NCBI RefSeq assembly: GCF_010122465.1
Contig: NZ_WLZY01000009.1
Coordinates: 180,729 to 244,728 of the forward strand
DNA: 64,000 bases
Direction of reading: 5' to 3'
DNA from: Phytoactinopolyspora mesophila
Lineage (GTDB): Bacteria > Actinomycetota > Actinomycetes > Jiangellales > Jiangellaceae
The notes beneath the pieces were generated by a model that saw nothing but the letters and a program-made list of their open reading frames with translations, was not told the DNA's origin and ran no database searches. The translations under genes were made by a program, and so were the position numbers. Shown piece after piece: positions 45,073-54,918 of the stretch. Every line of letters begins with the position of its first letter. The first letter of the stretch is position 1.

Positions 45073-46365
45073 ATGACTGACACGATCGCGCCCTTGTGGC
45101 CTGCACCAACCGTCTCCGAGCCGGTGCGGGCCACTGTTCGCCTGCCAGGCTCTAAGTCCGTGACCAACCGCGCGCTGATTCTCGCTGCGCTAGCCGATTC
45201 GCCGTCGGTGCTCCACAAACCGCTTGTGGCCCGAGACACTCGGTTGATGGCCACGGCCCTGCGCGTGCTCGGAACCGGCATCGACGCGCAGGAGGATCGC
45301 TGGCTGGTCACTCCCGCCGCCCTGGATGGCGGTTCGCATGTGGACTGCGGACTGGCCGGGACCGTGATGCGTTTCGTACCGCCGGTAGCGGCTCTCGCAA
45401 ATGGTGATGTCAGTTTCGACGGGGACCCCCATGCGCGAGAGCGCCCGATGGACGCGGTGATCAACGCGATGCGTGCCCTTGGCATCGGCATCTCCGCCAC
45501 CGGATCCCGCGGCCGGCTGCCGTTCACGGTGCACGGCACCGGCAGCGTTCCAGGCGGCGAAGTCACCATGGACGCCTCCGCCTCGTCGCAGTTCGTCACC
45601 GCTCTGCTGCTCGCTGGGGCGCGCTATGAGCAAGGCGTCGTCGTGAAGCACACCGGAAAGCCGATCCCGTCCACCCCGCACATCGAAATGACACTCACCA
45701 TGCTCAGGGAGCGCGGCGTGCGGGTCGACAGCTCCGTCCCGAACGTCTGGCGGGTCCGTCCCGGGACGCTCCACGGCCTCGAGACGGTCATCGAGCCCGA
45801 CCTCTCCAACGCTGCTCCGTTCCTCGCCGCGGCGCTCGTCACCGGCGGGAGCGTCCGGGTGCCGGACTGGCCGGAATCCACGAATCAGCCGGGCGACACG
45901 CTGCGGGACCTACTCACCCGCATGGGTGCTACCTGCGTGCTCGACGACGGGCTCACCGTAGACGGCGGCTCCGTCGTGCACGGCATCGACGCGGATCTCC
46001 ACGACGTCGGAGAGCTCACCCCTGTGCTCGCGGCCGTCGCCGCGCTGGCCCAGGACACATCTCACCTGCGTGGCATCGCCCATTTGCGCGGTCATGAGAC
46101 CGACCGGCTGAAGGCGCTGGCCACCGAGATCAACGGCTTGGGCGGTGACGTGGTCCAGACCAGCGACGGCCTCACGATCCATCCGCGCCCGCTCCACGGC
46201 GGTGTCTTCCACAGCTATGACGACCACCGGATGGCCCAGGCCGGTGCGGTGCTGGGCCTGGCGGTTCCCGGCGTCCAGGTGGAGAACATCGCCACCACTG
46301 CCAAGACCTTGCCCGCCTTCCCTGAGATGTGGGCCGCCATGCTCGAGATGGAGCGGGCAGCGTGA
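45073..46365 (+). CDS. aroA: 5-Enolpyruvylshikimate-3-phosphate synthase
   Basis: A 430-residue shikimate-pathway enzyme that joins shikimate-3-phosphate and phosphoenolpyruvate. Motifs: [18 protein letters not shown] at the N-terminus, [44 protein letters not shown], and the C-terminal [15 protein letters not shown]. This is the sixth step toward aromatic amino acids. The stop overlaps the rsgA start (GTGA), so the two are translationally coupled, the same order as in mycobacteria. Confidence 0.96.
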   Translation: MTDTIAPLWPAPTVSEPVRATVRLPGSKSVTNRALILAALADSPSVLHKPLVARDTRLMATALRVLGTGIDAQEDRWLVTPAALDGGSHVDCGLAGTVMRFVPPVAALANGDVSFDGDPHARERPMDAVINAMRALGIGISATGSRGRLPFTVHGTGSVPGGEVTMDASASSQFVTALLLAGARYEQGVVVKHTGKPIPSTPHIEMTLTMLRERGVRVDSSVPNVWRVRPGTLHGLETVIEPDLSNAAPFLAAALVTGGSVRVPDWPESTNQPGDTLRDLLTRMGATCVLDDGLTVDGGSVVHGIDADLHDVGELTPVLAAVAALAQDTSHLRGIAHLRGHETDRLKALATEINGLGGDVVQTSDGLTIHPRPLHGGVFHSYDDHRMAQAGAVLGLAVPGVQVENIATTAKTLPAFPEMWAAMLEMERAA

Positions 46366-47372
46366 GCCGTCGGCGGTCTCCGGCGTCGTACGACGAGAGC
46401 GACGTCAGAGTCCGCCCGGGTCGCGGTTCGCGGCCGCGCAGCAAGATCCGGCCGGCTCATCGCAATGCCGTTCCAGGCACGGTCGTCGCGGTCGACCGAG
46501 GCCGATACACCTGCGTGACCCAAGACGACGAACGCACCGTGATCGCCATGACCGCGCGTGAACTCGGCCGCAAGGCGGTGGTGGTCGGAGACCGGGTGGG
46601 CCTCGTTGGCGATGTCTCGGGGCGGGACGACACCCTCGCGCGCATCGTCCGGGTCCACGCTCGGACCACCACGTTACGTCGCTCGGCCGATGATGAGGAC
46701 CCTGTCGAGCGGGTGATCGTCGCCAACGCCGAACAGTTGATGATCGTCACCTCGGTCACCGACCCGGAGCCGCGGCCCCGGCTGATCGATCGCTGCCTGG
46801 TCGCCGCCTACGATTCCGGCATGACGCCCTTTCTGTGCGTCACGAAGTCCGACCTCGAAGACCCTGCGAAGCTCCGCGATGCCTACGCGCCACTGGATGT
46901 GCCGATCATCGTCACAGGCTGGGATGACGACACCGGGCTCGACCGGCTTCGGGAGGCTCTGCACGACCGGACCAGCGTGCTGGTAGGTCATTCCGGTGTC
47001 GGAAAGTCGACGCTCGTCAACACGATAGTGCCGGGTGCGGGTCGCGCGATCGGCAATGTCAACATCGTGACGGGACGCGGGCGGCACACCTCCACCAGCG
47101 CGGTTGCCCTGCGGGTCCCCGAGGGCGGCTGGGTGATCGACACCCCCGGCATCCGCTCGTTCGGGCTTGCACACGTCGATCCCGCCGAACTCATCGAAGC
47201 GTTCTCCGACTTGGCAGCGGCCACGGATGAGTGTCCCCGAGGATGCACCCACGGCGAGTCGGAGCCCGAATGCGCGCTCGACGACGCCGTACGTGCCGGC
47301 GGCCTCGACCCGGCACGCGTCGATTCGTTCCGGCGGCTGCTGGCCAGCCGTGAGCGGCAGAGCGGCGACTGA
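46362..47372 (+). CDS. rsgA: Ribosome small-subunit-dependent GTPase A
   Basis: A 336-residue circularly permuted GTPase for 30S maturation. An N-terminal OB-fold region (about 45-120) is followed by G4 (VTKSD), then G1 ([12 protein letters not shown]), then G3 (DTPGIRSFG). The C-terminal zinc motif is [15 protein letters not shown]. The start is GTG at 46362, overlapping the aroA stop; an in-frame ATG at 46329 lies inside aroA. The order and coupling with aroA follow the actinobacterial pattern. Confidence 0.95.
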   Translation: MSRRRSPASYDESDVRVRPGRGSRPRSKIRPAHRNAVPGTVVAVDRGRYTCVTQDDERTVIAMTARELGRKAVVVGDRVGLVGDVSGRDDTLARIVRVHARTTTLRRSADDEDPVERVIVANAEQLMIVTSVTDPEPRPRLIDRCLVAAYDSGMTPFLCVTKSDLEDPAKLRDAYAPLDVPIIVTGWDDDTGLDRLREALHDRTSVLVGHSGVGKSTLVNTIVPGAGRAIGNVNIVTGRGRHTSTSAVALRVPEGGWVIDTPGIRSFGLAHVDPAELIEAFSDLAAATDECPRGCTHGESEPECALDDAVRAGGLDPARVDSFRRLLASRERQSGD

Positions 47373-47433
47373 GAGTGCGGTTTGTCGGCCGTGGTAGGGG
47401 CGCGGGCCCGCCCCGAGGCGCTAAGGTCTGGAC

Positions 47434-48216
47434 GTGGCCCATGATGATGATCTCCGGTTCGCCCATGTCCTCGCCGACGACGCCGACGCCCAGACCCTGG
47501 GCCGGTTCCGCGCCGCGGATCTGAAGGTCGACACCAAAGCCGACCACACCCCCGTATCCGACGCCGACCGCGCCACGGAGGAGGCGATCCGCCGTACCCT
47601 GTCCCGCGCCCGGCCCCGGGACGGCATCGTCGGCGAGGAGTTCGGCAACGAGGGTTACGGCGCGCGCCGGTGGGTCATCGATCCGATCGACGGCACCAAG
47701 AACTACGTCCGCGGCGTTCCCGTGTGGGCCACGCTGATCGGCCTCATGGTCGAGGACGAGGTTGTGGCCGGCGTCGTGTCCGCGCCGGCGCTGAACCGTC
47801 GTTGGTGGGCCGCTAAAGGCACCGGCGCCTGGACCGGCCGTTCCCTGTCGTCGGCCAGCCGCTGCAGGGTCTCCGACGTCGACAAGCTGGGCAACGCTTC
47901 GCTCTCCTATTCAGACCTCGCGGAGTGGGAAGAGCACGGACGGCTGGACGAGTTCCTGGATCTCACCAGAGCATGCTGGCGCACCAGAGCGTACGGCGAC
48001 TTCTGGTCCTACATGCTGCTCGCCGACGGCGCGGTCGACATCGCGGCCGAGCCAGAGCTCGAGCTGTACGACATGGCTGCGCTGGTGCCCATCGTGCAAG
48101 AGGCCGGCGGACGATTCACCGGGCTGGACGGCGTCCCTGGCCCACACAGTGGTGATGCCCTGGCCACCAACGGCCCCTTGCACGATGAAGTGCTGGCCCG
48201 CCTCCAGGTGCACTAG
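47434..48216 (+). CDS. hisN: Histidinol-phosphatase, inositol-monophosphatase family
   Basis: A 260-residue Mg-dependent phosphatase. Metal-site motifs are [30 protein letters not shown] and the C-terminal [18 protein letters not shown]. The KNYVRG segment and the short length point to the HisN group that removes phosphate from histidinol phosphate in actinomycetes rather than to a generic inositol monophosphatase. The start is GTG at 47434. It lies 61 bases after rsgA, possibly in the same operon. Confidence 0.9.
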   Translation: MAHDDDLRFAHVLADDADAQTLGRFRAADLKVDTKADHTPVSDADRATEEAIRRTLSRARPRDGIVGEEFGNEGYGARRWVIDPIDGTKNYVRGVPVWATLIGLMVEDEVVAGVVSAPALNRRWWAAKGTGAWTGRSLSSASRCRVSDVDKLGNASLSYSDLAEWEEHGRLDEFLDLTRACWRTRAYGDFWSYMLLADGAVDIAAEPELELYDMAALVPIVQEAGGRFTGLDGVPGPHSGDALATNGPLHDEVLARLQVH

Positions 48217-48271
48217 GGTCACGGACCGGAAGTCCGGCGCCTAGCTGTGTTCCGGGTCGTCGGGCGACCGT

Positions 48272-49819
48272 TCACCGATGGACGGATTCAGCTTCATCCG
48301 GATCGCCGAGGCGGGCTCTACGCAGCAGTATCGTCACGACAACGGCGGTGACCGCGAGCGCGGCGGCGCCTACGCCGGCTGTGACGTTGAAACCGCGCAC
48401 GAACGCATCGCCGGCTCCCCGGCTGACTTCCGCGGCCAAGTCCGGTGGGAGGTGCTCCGCCGCCGCGAAGGCAGCCCCGAGTGTCCCCTGGGCCGCCTGT
48501 GCCACCGACTCAGGCACCGCGGATGGCATGGTGTCGCTGATCCTGCTGGTGTAGACGGCGCCGGCGATACTGCCGAGGGTTGCGATACCGAGCGCGCCGC
48601 CGAACTCCGAGCCGGTTTCGTTCATTGCGGCAGCGGTACCCGCGTTCTCCGGGGGCGCGGTAGCGACGACGAGATTGATGGCCAACGGCAACGCCAGTCC
48701 CATGCCAAAGTTCAGGGTGCCGTACCCGAGGAGCAGCGACGCCACGCCGTCATCCAGGTCCAGCTGAGTGAGCAGGGCGAATCCGGCACCGGCGACAGCC
48801 AGGCCAGTTCCCACGACGTAGCCGGGCCGGATCCAGCGCACTATGGCAGTACCAATCGCGACGCCGGCGATGAGCAGCCCGACCAGCGGAAGCATCCACA
48901 ACGCGGCGGTGAACGGCCGGTAGCCGAGGATGAGCTGAAGGTACTGGACCGCGAGCATTCCGACGCCGGCACTAGCCAGCACCAGCATCATGTTCGCCCC
49001 GATCGACGCGGAGAAGGCACGGTGGCCGAACAGCCGTACGTCGATCAGCGGCTCGGCCAGTGTCCGCTGGCGGCGGACGAACATGTAGCCGATGCCCAGC
49101 CCGGCGACGATGGCCCCGGCCGCCCAGGGATCCCAGCCGTCTGCAGCGAGCTTCTTCAAACCCCAGATCATCGCCAGCACCGCACTCACCGACAGCGCCA
49201 CGCTGACGAGGTCGAACCGGCTGGGTCCCGGCTCCTTGAACTCCGGGAGCAGCAGCGGCGCCAGCACCAGGAGTAATGCCATCACGGGAAGATTGACGAG
49301 GAAGACAGATCCCCACCAGAAGTGCTCGACGAGCATCCCGCCGAAGATGGATCCGAGCGGAAATCCGGCGCTGAAGGCACCCGTCCACACGCCGATGGCG
49401 GTGCGCCGCTGATCCGCATCGAGAAACATGTTGCGGATCAGCGCCAGCGTCGAGGGGGCTAGCGTCGCTCCCCCGAGGCCCAGCAAGGCGCGTGCGACGA
49501 TGAGCATCTCGGCGCTCGTGGAATACGCCGCCATGACCGATGCCGCGCCGAAGGCCACTGCCCCGATCATCAGTAACCTTCGCCGACCGATCCGGTCGCC
49601 GAGCGTGCCCATGGTCAGCAAGAGACCTGACATGAAGAACCCGTAGATATCCATGATCCACAGCTGCTGGGTGGCTGTGGGCTCCAGGTCGGCGCTCATC
49701 CATGGCACGGCCATGAACAGCACCGACAGATCCATGGCGGCCAGCAGCGCGGGAAGCGTAAGCACTGCCAGGCCGACCCATTCCTTTGGCCCGGCTCGAG
49801 AGATGGATGTGTTCGCCAT
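48272..49819 (-). CDS. DHA2-type MFS drug exporter
   Basis: A 515-residue transporter with fourteen hydrophobic segments. Motif A-type loop GTLGDRIGRRRLLMIGA and motif C-like GAFSAGFPLGSIFGGMLVE place it in the QacA/EmrB (14-TM) proton antiporter family. Export of cationic or hydrophobic drugs is likely. The ATG at 49819 is divergent from a TetR gene with 66 bases between, so expression is probably drug-induced. The last residues are charged (LRRARLGDPDEAESVHR). Confidence 0.94.
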   Translation of the reverse strand: MANTSISRAGPKEWVGLAVLTLPALLAAMDLSVLFMAVPWMSADLEPTATQQLWIMDIYGFFMSGLLLTMGTLGDRIGRRRLLMIGAVAFGAASVMAAYSTSAEMLIVARALLGLGGATLAPSTLALIRNMFLDADQRRTAIGVWTGAFSAGFPLGSIFGGMLVEHFWWGSVFLVNLPVMALLLVLAPLLLPEFKEPGPSRFDLVSVALSVSAVLAMIWGLKKLAADGWDPWAAGAIVAGLGIGYMFVRRQRTLAEPLIDVRLFGHRAFSASIGANMMLVLASAGVGMLAVQYLQLILGYRPFTAALWMLPLVGLLIAGVAIGTAIVRWIRPGYVVGTGLAVAGAGFALLTQLDLDDGVASLLLGYGTLNFGMGLALPLAINLVVATAPPENAGTAAAMNETGSEFGGALGIATLGSIAGAVYTSRISDTMPSAVPESVAQAAQGTLGAAFAAAEHLPPDLAAEVSRGAGDAFVRGFNVTAGVGAAALAVTAVVVTILLRRARLGDPDEAESVHR

Positions 49820-49855
49820 GGCTCGAACTATACAAACGTCTTATACGTGTGCCTA

Positions 49856-49867
49856 ATACGAGCGTAT
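49856..49867. promoter_or_regulatory. Short palindrome between MFS exporter and TetR
   Basis: ATACG and CGTAT flank AG in the 66-base divergent promoter gap. Further ATACG-like half-sites (TTATACG at 49840-49846) lie beside it. It is a plausible operator for the TetR protein. Confidence 0.4.
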
Positions 49868-49885
49868 AGGCTAGAGTTGGTCCCC

Positions 49886-50512
49886 ATGGGGCACCGTGAA
49901 GATCTACTCGAAGGAGCCAAGCGCTGCCTGCACGAGAAGGGGTACGCACGCACTACCGCCCGCGACATCGTGGCGGCCTCCGGCACCAATCTCGCGTCGA
50001 TCGGCTACCACTTCGGGTCCAAGGAAGCCCTGCTCAACGCTGCCTTGATCGAGGCCATCACCGACATGGGCAATGAGCTGATCAGGACCAGCACCAAGGA
50101 CATGGCCGGGCCGCGTGCGGCCGACCTGGCCCGCGGCTGGGACAAGGTCATCGCCAGATTCGCCGAGTATCGCCCATTGCTGGTCGCTCAGCTCGAGGCG
50201 TGGGCTCAGCTTGAACGTTCACCAGAGCTTCGAGAAGAGCTGGCCAACCGGTACGAACAAGACCGAGCGATGGGAGTAGAGGTCGCACAGCAGGCGGTCC
50301 CCTCCCTCGACGAGCGCACCGCGCGAGCATTGGCAGCCGTCACCAGCGCTATCGCCGACGGACTCGTTGTTCAGTGGCTACTCGACCCGGAACGGGCACC
50401 CGACGGATCGGAACTGGTTCTCGGACTTCAGGCACTGACGAGCGTGCTCACCGGCACACCCTCGACGGACACCCCCGCGCCGGGCGATAGCGTCGAAAGT
50501 AGCGGCACGTAG
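49886..50512 (+). CDS. TetR-family regulator of the MFS exporter
   Basis: A 208-residue regulator with the helix-turn-helix LLEGAKRCLHEKGYARTTARDIVAASGTNLASIGYHFGSKEALLNAAL and a helical ligand domain. The ATG at 49886 is chosen over an in-frame ATG at 49847 because that upstream part overlaps the probable operator. The close divergent arrangement with the DHA2 exporter is the usual repressor-pump pair. Confidence 0.93.
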   Translation: MGHREDLLEGAKRCLHEKGYARTTARDIVAASGTNLASIGYHFGSKEALLNAALIEAITDMGNELIRTSTKDMAGPRAADLARGWDKVIARFAEYRPLLVAQLEAWAQLERSPELREELANRYEQDRAMGVEVAQQAVPSLDERTARALAAVTSAIADGLVVQWLLDPERAPDGSELVLGLQALTSVLTGTPSTDTPAPGDSVESSGT

Positions 50513-51109
50513 GCCGGCACACCCTCTTCTGACGTGCCGGACGACCCTCCACCGGAAGGCACGTGCGGCGCGGGCCACTGATAGCCGCGGGCCGGGTACG
50601 AGTATCCCTTCATGCGAATTGGATCGACATCCGCAAAAACGGACTAGATTCCTTTACGCACCATTTCGGCCGCCAATATTCGCTAATCAAACGGAACCCC
50701 GTCGCCACCGGGTCGACGGGAATTCTCCGGGAAGCCGCTCGCTTCGAGAACTTCGCTGCCCCACCGGCACCCGAAGCCATTTCAGCCTTAATGTGTGATG
50801 TGTCACATTCATCGTCCCGCCTTCTGGCCACAAAGAGGCCATTGTGCGCATAAGCACATTCACCATTGCCTCCGGGCCGCAAGGCGACATGCTTCACGCC
50901 GCACCCGCGGCAGTCGCCAACTGGGCTTCCGTCAGCCGATTGCTCATGCGCCGCAGGCATCGGCACGGCTTGCCCGGCAGCGGATGATCTAGGACACTCA
51001 CGCACATGCGTGATCACGACAAATATTCCACGATCGCGTCATAGCGCGCATTCTCTGCCGTCCTGGTTGATGACCGGGGAATGTGGACGAGCCACTGGAG
51101 GGAGCCTGA
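50513..51109. other. 597-base region without a confident gene; two inverted repeats
   Basis: No frame here looks like a real protein. The region is less GC-rich than its neighbours around 50610-50830. It contains TGTGA and TCACA spaced by four bases (50794-50807) inside a longer AATGTG/CACATT symmetry, and TCACGCA/TGCGTGA spaced by two (50998-51013). These may be operators for the GGDEF-like/sigma-fusion locus that starts at 51110. A small RNA cannot be excluded. Confidence 0.4.
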
Positions 51110-51937
51110 GTGCACCACGCATCGGGGTGCCGGCGAACGGACGCGCCGGCCACGACGCTTGTCTCGGCATGGCTGGCATATCTCCACGAGGACTATTCGA
51201 ACGGAGCAGACCCAGTACCACCGCCTGGCGTCGAGGCGGTGATCAACGCCCTATCCCGCCCCACACCCTCGCAGTCCGAAATCGCCGATGCGCTGGTAAT
51301 ACTTGGCTGGGAACGCGTAACGAGCTCCTGGGATCTCACGTGCACCATCGCCGATGTCGATGCGCTGTGGGACAAACTGGAGTCAGCTGGGATCGCGCCG
51401 ATAACGCGTCATGAGGCAAGGCATTGCGTCACAGATGCGTGGGTCGATGCGGTGGCGGCCCAGCGCGGCGCCCCCGGAATCGATCCGCTGTCGGGACTGC
51501 ACACGGCGAACTACCTCCTGGGCCGGGTCCGAGAACTCGACCGGCTCGCCACCGATGCCGCTGCCCACCTCGTGGTACTCGTCACAAGCTGGGACGAACC
51601 CGACAACCCTTGGTCCCGGATCTCGTGTGTACTCGAGGTGGCGTCCGCGTTGCGCCATCACATCCGAGCAGAAGCAACATTAAGCCAATTCGGAACACAT
51701 CGTGCACTTGCACTAGTTCCGGATGATAACCGCGCGCGCCTCGAACGCGGCACTTTGCTGAAAACACTCGAAGCGGGTGATCTTGGGGTACTGGGAGTGG
51801 GCGTTGAGCTAGTCCCACTACCAGAAGATCGCTCCCGTGTAACTGAACTAATCGTACGACTTCGGGACGGATCAATGGTCGGTGACAAATCTGGTCCGAT
51901 TGGCCGGTTCCAACCTGGTGCTAACTCCCTAGACTGA
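51110..51937 (+). CDS. Protein with degenerate GGDEF-like domain
   Basis: A 275-residue cytoplasmic protein starting at GTG 51110 after GGAGGGAG. The segment DPLSGLHTANYLLGRVRELDR resembles the DPLTGLxNR opening of diguanylate cyclase domains. Where GGDEF should stand the sequence reads SQFGTHRALALVPDD, so cyclase activity is not expected; it might bind a nucleotide or only keep the fold. The N-terminal 110 residues match nothing I know (SEIADALVILGWERVTSSWDL). It ends 31 bases before the sigma-factor fusion on the same strand, so the two are probably co-expressed and may work together. Confidence 0.65.
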   Translation: MHHASGCRRTDAPATTLVSAWLAYLHEDYSNGADPVPPPGVEAVINALSRPTPSQSEIADALVILGWERVTSSWDLTCTIADVDALWDKLESAGIAPITRHEARHCVTDAWVDAVAAQRGAPGIDPLSGLHTANYLLGRVRELDRLATDAAAHLVVLVTSWDEPDNPWSRISCVLEVASALRHHIRAEATLSQFGTHRALALVPDDNRARLERGTLLKTLEAGDLGVLGVGVELVPLPEDRSRVTELIVRLRDGSMVGDKSGPIGRFQPGANSLD

Positions 51938-51968
51938 TCCACATACCGAGAAGTTAGGGATTGCACCG

Positions 51969-54776
51969 TTGACGACACCAGCCGAAGCCCCGAGCGACGC
52001 CCAGCTGATTGCGCGCACTCGCGAAGGCGATATGAGCGCCTACGACGAGCTGTACCGCCGTCACGTTGACGACGCGTCGCGGGTCGCAAGAATTGTGACC
52101 AACAACAGCGACGAGTCGCAAGACGTCGTCGCCGAGGCATTCACCCGTGTCTTGACCCGGCTTCGCGAGGGCGGGGGCCCGGACACCGACCTCACGCCTT
52201 ACCTGCGCACCGTTGTACGGCGCCTCGCCATCGACCGCCACCGCATGTCAGCGCGCGGTGACACACCGGCTGACCCGGCCATTCTCGAGATCCTGCCGCG
52301 AACCGACGACCCCATGGCGCGGGCCACTGACCGCCAGCTCGTCCGGCAGGCGTTCGAGACATTGCCCGACCGGTGGCAGCAGGTGCTCTGGCACACGGAG
52401 ATCGAAGGTCGCTCACCTGCTTCGCTGGCCGCGACACTGGGCAGTACACCCAACGCGGTCGCGGCCCTGGCCTATCGGGCTCGTGAAGGACTGCGCCAGG
52501 CGTACCTGGCGGTGAATCTCTCGTCCGAGGTTCGCGCCGAATGCCGTCCGTACGCGCCCAAGGTCGCCGCTTACGTCCGTGGCACCCTGTCCGCGCAGCA
52601 CACTCGCGCAGTCACGGTGCACCTCGGTGAATGCGAGCATTGCCGCGAACGCCGCGACGAGCTCCTGCTTCTCGTCTCCGACCTGCGTGGCACCTTGTGG
52701 CCCGCTCTGCTGCTTCCGGCTGCCGCCGGTACGGCGGTGGCGGCCGGTGCTGCCGCAGGAGCGGCGGCCGTCGCCGGTGGTGGCGCCGGTGCTGCCGCTG
52801 GGGCATCCACCGGAGCGGCTACCGCCACCGGAACCGCCGTACTCGCCGGTGCTGGTGCCACTGCGGGGGGTGGCGCCAGCAGTTCCGGTGCTGGCGCGGC
52901 CGGCGGAGCGGGTGCCGCCGCCGGCGCGTCGTCCGCGGCCTCATCCGGCGGCGGTGGAGCAGTTGCTTCCATCGTGTCCCCGGGCCGCCTCGCCCGGATA
53001 GGCAGCAAGACGCTGGCTGGCGCGGCGGGAGTCGCAGCGGCCGGAATCATCGTCGCCGGCGCTTTCATGATGCTCAGTGGCTCCCCCGACGATCCGTCCG
53101 ACGGCTCGGCCCAGCCACCTGTGGCCGGGCACGCCGACGACGGCTCGGGGCCCGGCGACCCGCCCGTGACCTGGGACGACCCCACGTCCGACCCCGACGA
53201 CCCCGACGACCCCGAGCCGGACCCGGACGACCCCGAAGCACCATCCGACGAACCAGACCGATCGACGCCGGGCCGCACCCCTGGGACGCTTCCGATCAAC
53301 CGGCCCGACCCCACACCGCCCGGCGGCGACGACACACCACAAAGCCCGGACGGCACGGATCGCCCCGGCACACCGGACCCCACCCAGCCGGACAGTGATC
53401 CGACTGACGACCCCACCCAGGACCCGACGGACGATCCCACCAGCCCACCGCCGCCGGACGAGGACGCGCCCGAAAGCCCGCCGTCCATCGACGCAGGCCC
53501 GCAGAACACCACGGTGCGTGCGGGGCAGTCCACCACCCTGTCGGTCAACGTGTCCGGCAATCCCGCTCCGTCGCTGGTGTGGCAGTACCGCAACGGATCA
53601 TCGTCGGCCGACCCCACCAACTCGCCGGCCAGCCGCACGGTCTCTACAGCCAGTGGTGGTTGGCGCGACATCGACGGTGCCACCTCGTCCAGGCTGACCA
53701 TCACCCCCACCGCGGAGCACGACGGCCGCCAGTACCGGGTCGTCGCACGCAACTCCCAGGGTGAGCGCACCACCGACCCGGCCGTGCTCACCGTCCATTA
53801 CGAGCCGGATGTCTCCTCCAGCCCGTCACGCTCCACGGTCACTGAAGGCGGCAGCGTGACATTCACCGCCTCCGCCAAGGGCAACCCGACGCCCAGCGTG
53901 TCCTGGCAGTACCGCAAGCCAGGCGGCTCGTGGCAGAGCGCCGGCGGCAACGTCAGCCAGCAAGGTGTTACCTCACGGCTGGAATTGTCCAACGTCAAAA
54001 GGGGACTCGACGGCTACGAATACCGGGCGGTGTTCGCCAACAATGTCGGTTCGACGGCCAGCAACTCCGCGTCGCTGAATGTGCACTGGGCACCCACCGT
54101 CGTGAAGAACCCGTCCAGCACCGAAGCTCCCGCCGGCGGCAAGGCCACCTTCACCGCCGAGGCCGAAGCCGGGAATCCTGGTCCCACCCGGGCGCGCTGG
54201 CAGGTGCGGACCAATGGCGGCAGCTGGCGCGACTTGGGCTTCGGCGGCTCGACCGGTCGCACGGCAACGCTGAACGTCGACGTCAAGAACATGAACCAGA
54301 ACGGCGAGCAGTACCGGGTGGTGTTCTCCAACGACGTCGGCACCACCAACAGCGAACCCGCCACGTTGAATGTGCACACCACTGGAACCGTGAGTATGGA
54401 CATGCCGGGGGGTGGCAAGCAATGCGTCCAACCCGTGGACGGTGAGATACGGCTGGGCGGCTGCAACTCATCAGATCCACCGACATGGAACGCGTATCCC
54501 GACAACACCGTCCGCTGGGCAGCCAGCGGGCGGTGTCTTGGCGTCACCTTCGGTTCGGACGAATCCTGGCTGACCACACATCTGCGCAGTTGCGATGGTA
54601 AGGCCGACCAGAAGTGGTCTTTCGACCCAAGCCACCAAGAACGGCAGCAACTGAAGAACGGCGACACCACATATGGCCAACTCTGCCTCGATGTTCGCGG
54701 CGGCGTGTCCCAGAACGGCCGGCTGATCGCCTTCTCGTGCCACGGAGGCAACAACCAGCTCTTCAGATTCGAGTAG
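51969..54776 (+). CDS. Membrane-anchored ECF sigma factor fused to anti-sigma motif, Ig-like domains and ricin-type lectin
   Basis: A 935-residue single chain. Residues 10-95: sigma region 2 (AYDELYRRHVDDASRVARIV). Residues 115-182: sigma region 4 (LPDRWQQVLWHTEIEGRSPA). Residues 190-240: zinc-binding anti-sigma-like motif with His218, Cys222, Cys225 (HLGECEHC). Residues 243-335: Gly/Ala-rich stretch. Residues 346-369: hydrophobic TM helix. Residues 371-505: Pro/Asp-rich stalk. Residues about 505-610, 612-706 and 708-803: three Ig-like domains. Residues 807-935: ricin-B-like lectin with QKWSF and NNQLFRF. The start is a TTG at 51969. Inference: an outward lectin senses glycan and controls the inward sigma factor, possibly through proteolysis. 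ECF groups with fused zinc-finger and membrane extensions are known, but this full layout seems unusual. Confidence 0.9.
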   Translation: MTTPAEAPSDAQLIARTREGDMSAYDELYRRHVDDASRVARIVTNNSDESQDVVAEAFTRVLTRLREGGGPDTDLTPYLRTVVRRLAIDRHRMSARGDTPADPAILEILPRTDDPMARATDRQLVRQAFETLPDRWQQVLWHTEIEGRSPASLAATLGSTPNAVAALAYRAREGLRQAYLAVNLSSEVRAECRPYAPKVAAYVRGTLSAQHTRAVTVHLGECEHCRERRDELLLLVSDLRGTLWPALLLPAAAGTAVAAGAAAGAAAVAGGGAGAAAGASTGAATATGTAVLAGAGATAGGGASSSGAGAAGGAGAAAGASSAASSGGGGAVASIVSPGRLARIGSKTLAGAAGVAAAGIIVAGAFMMLSGSPDDPSDGSAQPPVAGHADDGSGPGDPPVTWDDPTSDPDDPDDPEPDPDDPEAPSDEPDRSTPGRTPGTLPINRPDPTPPGGDDTPQSPDGTDRPGTPDPTQPDSDPTDDPTQDPTDDPTSPPPPDEDAPESPPSIDAGPQNTTVRAGQSTTLSVNVSGNPAPSLVWQYRNGSSSADPTNSPASRTVSTASGGWRDIDGATSSRLTITPTAEHDGRQYRVVARNSQGERTTDPAVLTVHYEPDVSSSPSRSTVTEGGSVTFTASAKGNPTPSVSWQYRKPGGSWQSAGGNVSQQGVTSRLELSNVKRGLDGYEYRAVFANNVGSTASNSASLNVHWAPTVVKNPSSTEAPAGGKATFTAEAEAGNPGPTRARWQVRTNGGSWRDLGFGGSTGRTATLNVDVKNMNQNGEQYRVVFSNDVGTTNSEPATLNVHTTGTVSMDMPGGGKQCVQPVDGEIRLGGCNSSDPPTWNAYPDNTVRWAASGRCLGVTFGSDESWLTTHLRSCDGKADQKWSFDPSHQERQQLKNGDTTYGQLCLDVRGGVSQNGRLIAFSCHGGNNQLFRFE

Positions 54777-54801
54777 CACACCGGGCTTGCCGATCCACCT
54801 G

Positions 54802-54831
54802 CCGCACGACCGATGCCGGTCGGGCGGTTTT
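54802..54831 (+). terminator. Rho-independent terminator after the sigma fusion gene
   Basis: A CGACCG-ATGC-CGGTCG hairpin is extended by CCGC/GCGG beyond one mismatch and followed by TTTT. It starts 26 bases after the stop codon. Confidence 0.75.
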
Positions 54832-54918
54832 GTCGCGTCCTGACGCGGGTTGACCGACCAGGTTCACCCGAGCGGTTTTACCTGGTCAGCCGAGTGGCCA
54901 AAAAAAGTCCAGAGAAAT

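Noticed and set aside
50610-51017. A 135-codon minus-strand frame in the 600-base gap
   Set aside because: It has no ribosome site, odd composition and no recognisable family; several overlapping frames of similar length exist by chance.
53160-53480. Repetitive Asp/Pro codon run, considered as a tandem repeat or mobile element
   Set aside because: It is simply the low-complexity stalk of the sigma-fusion protein; the units are irregular and the frame is uninterrupted.
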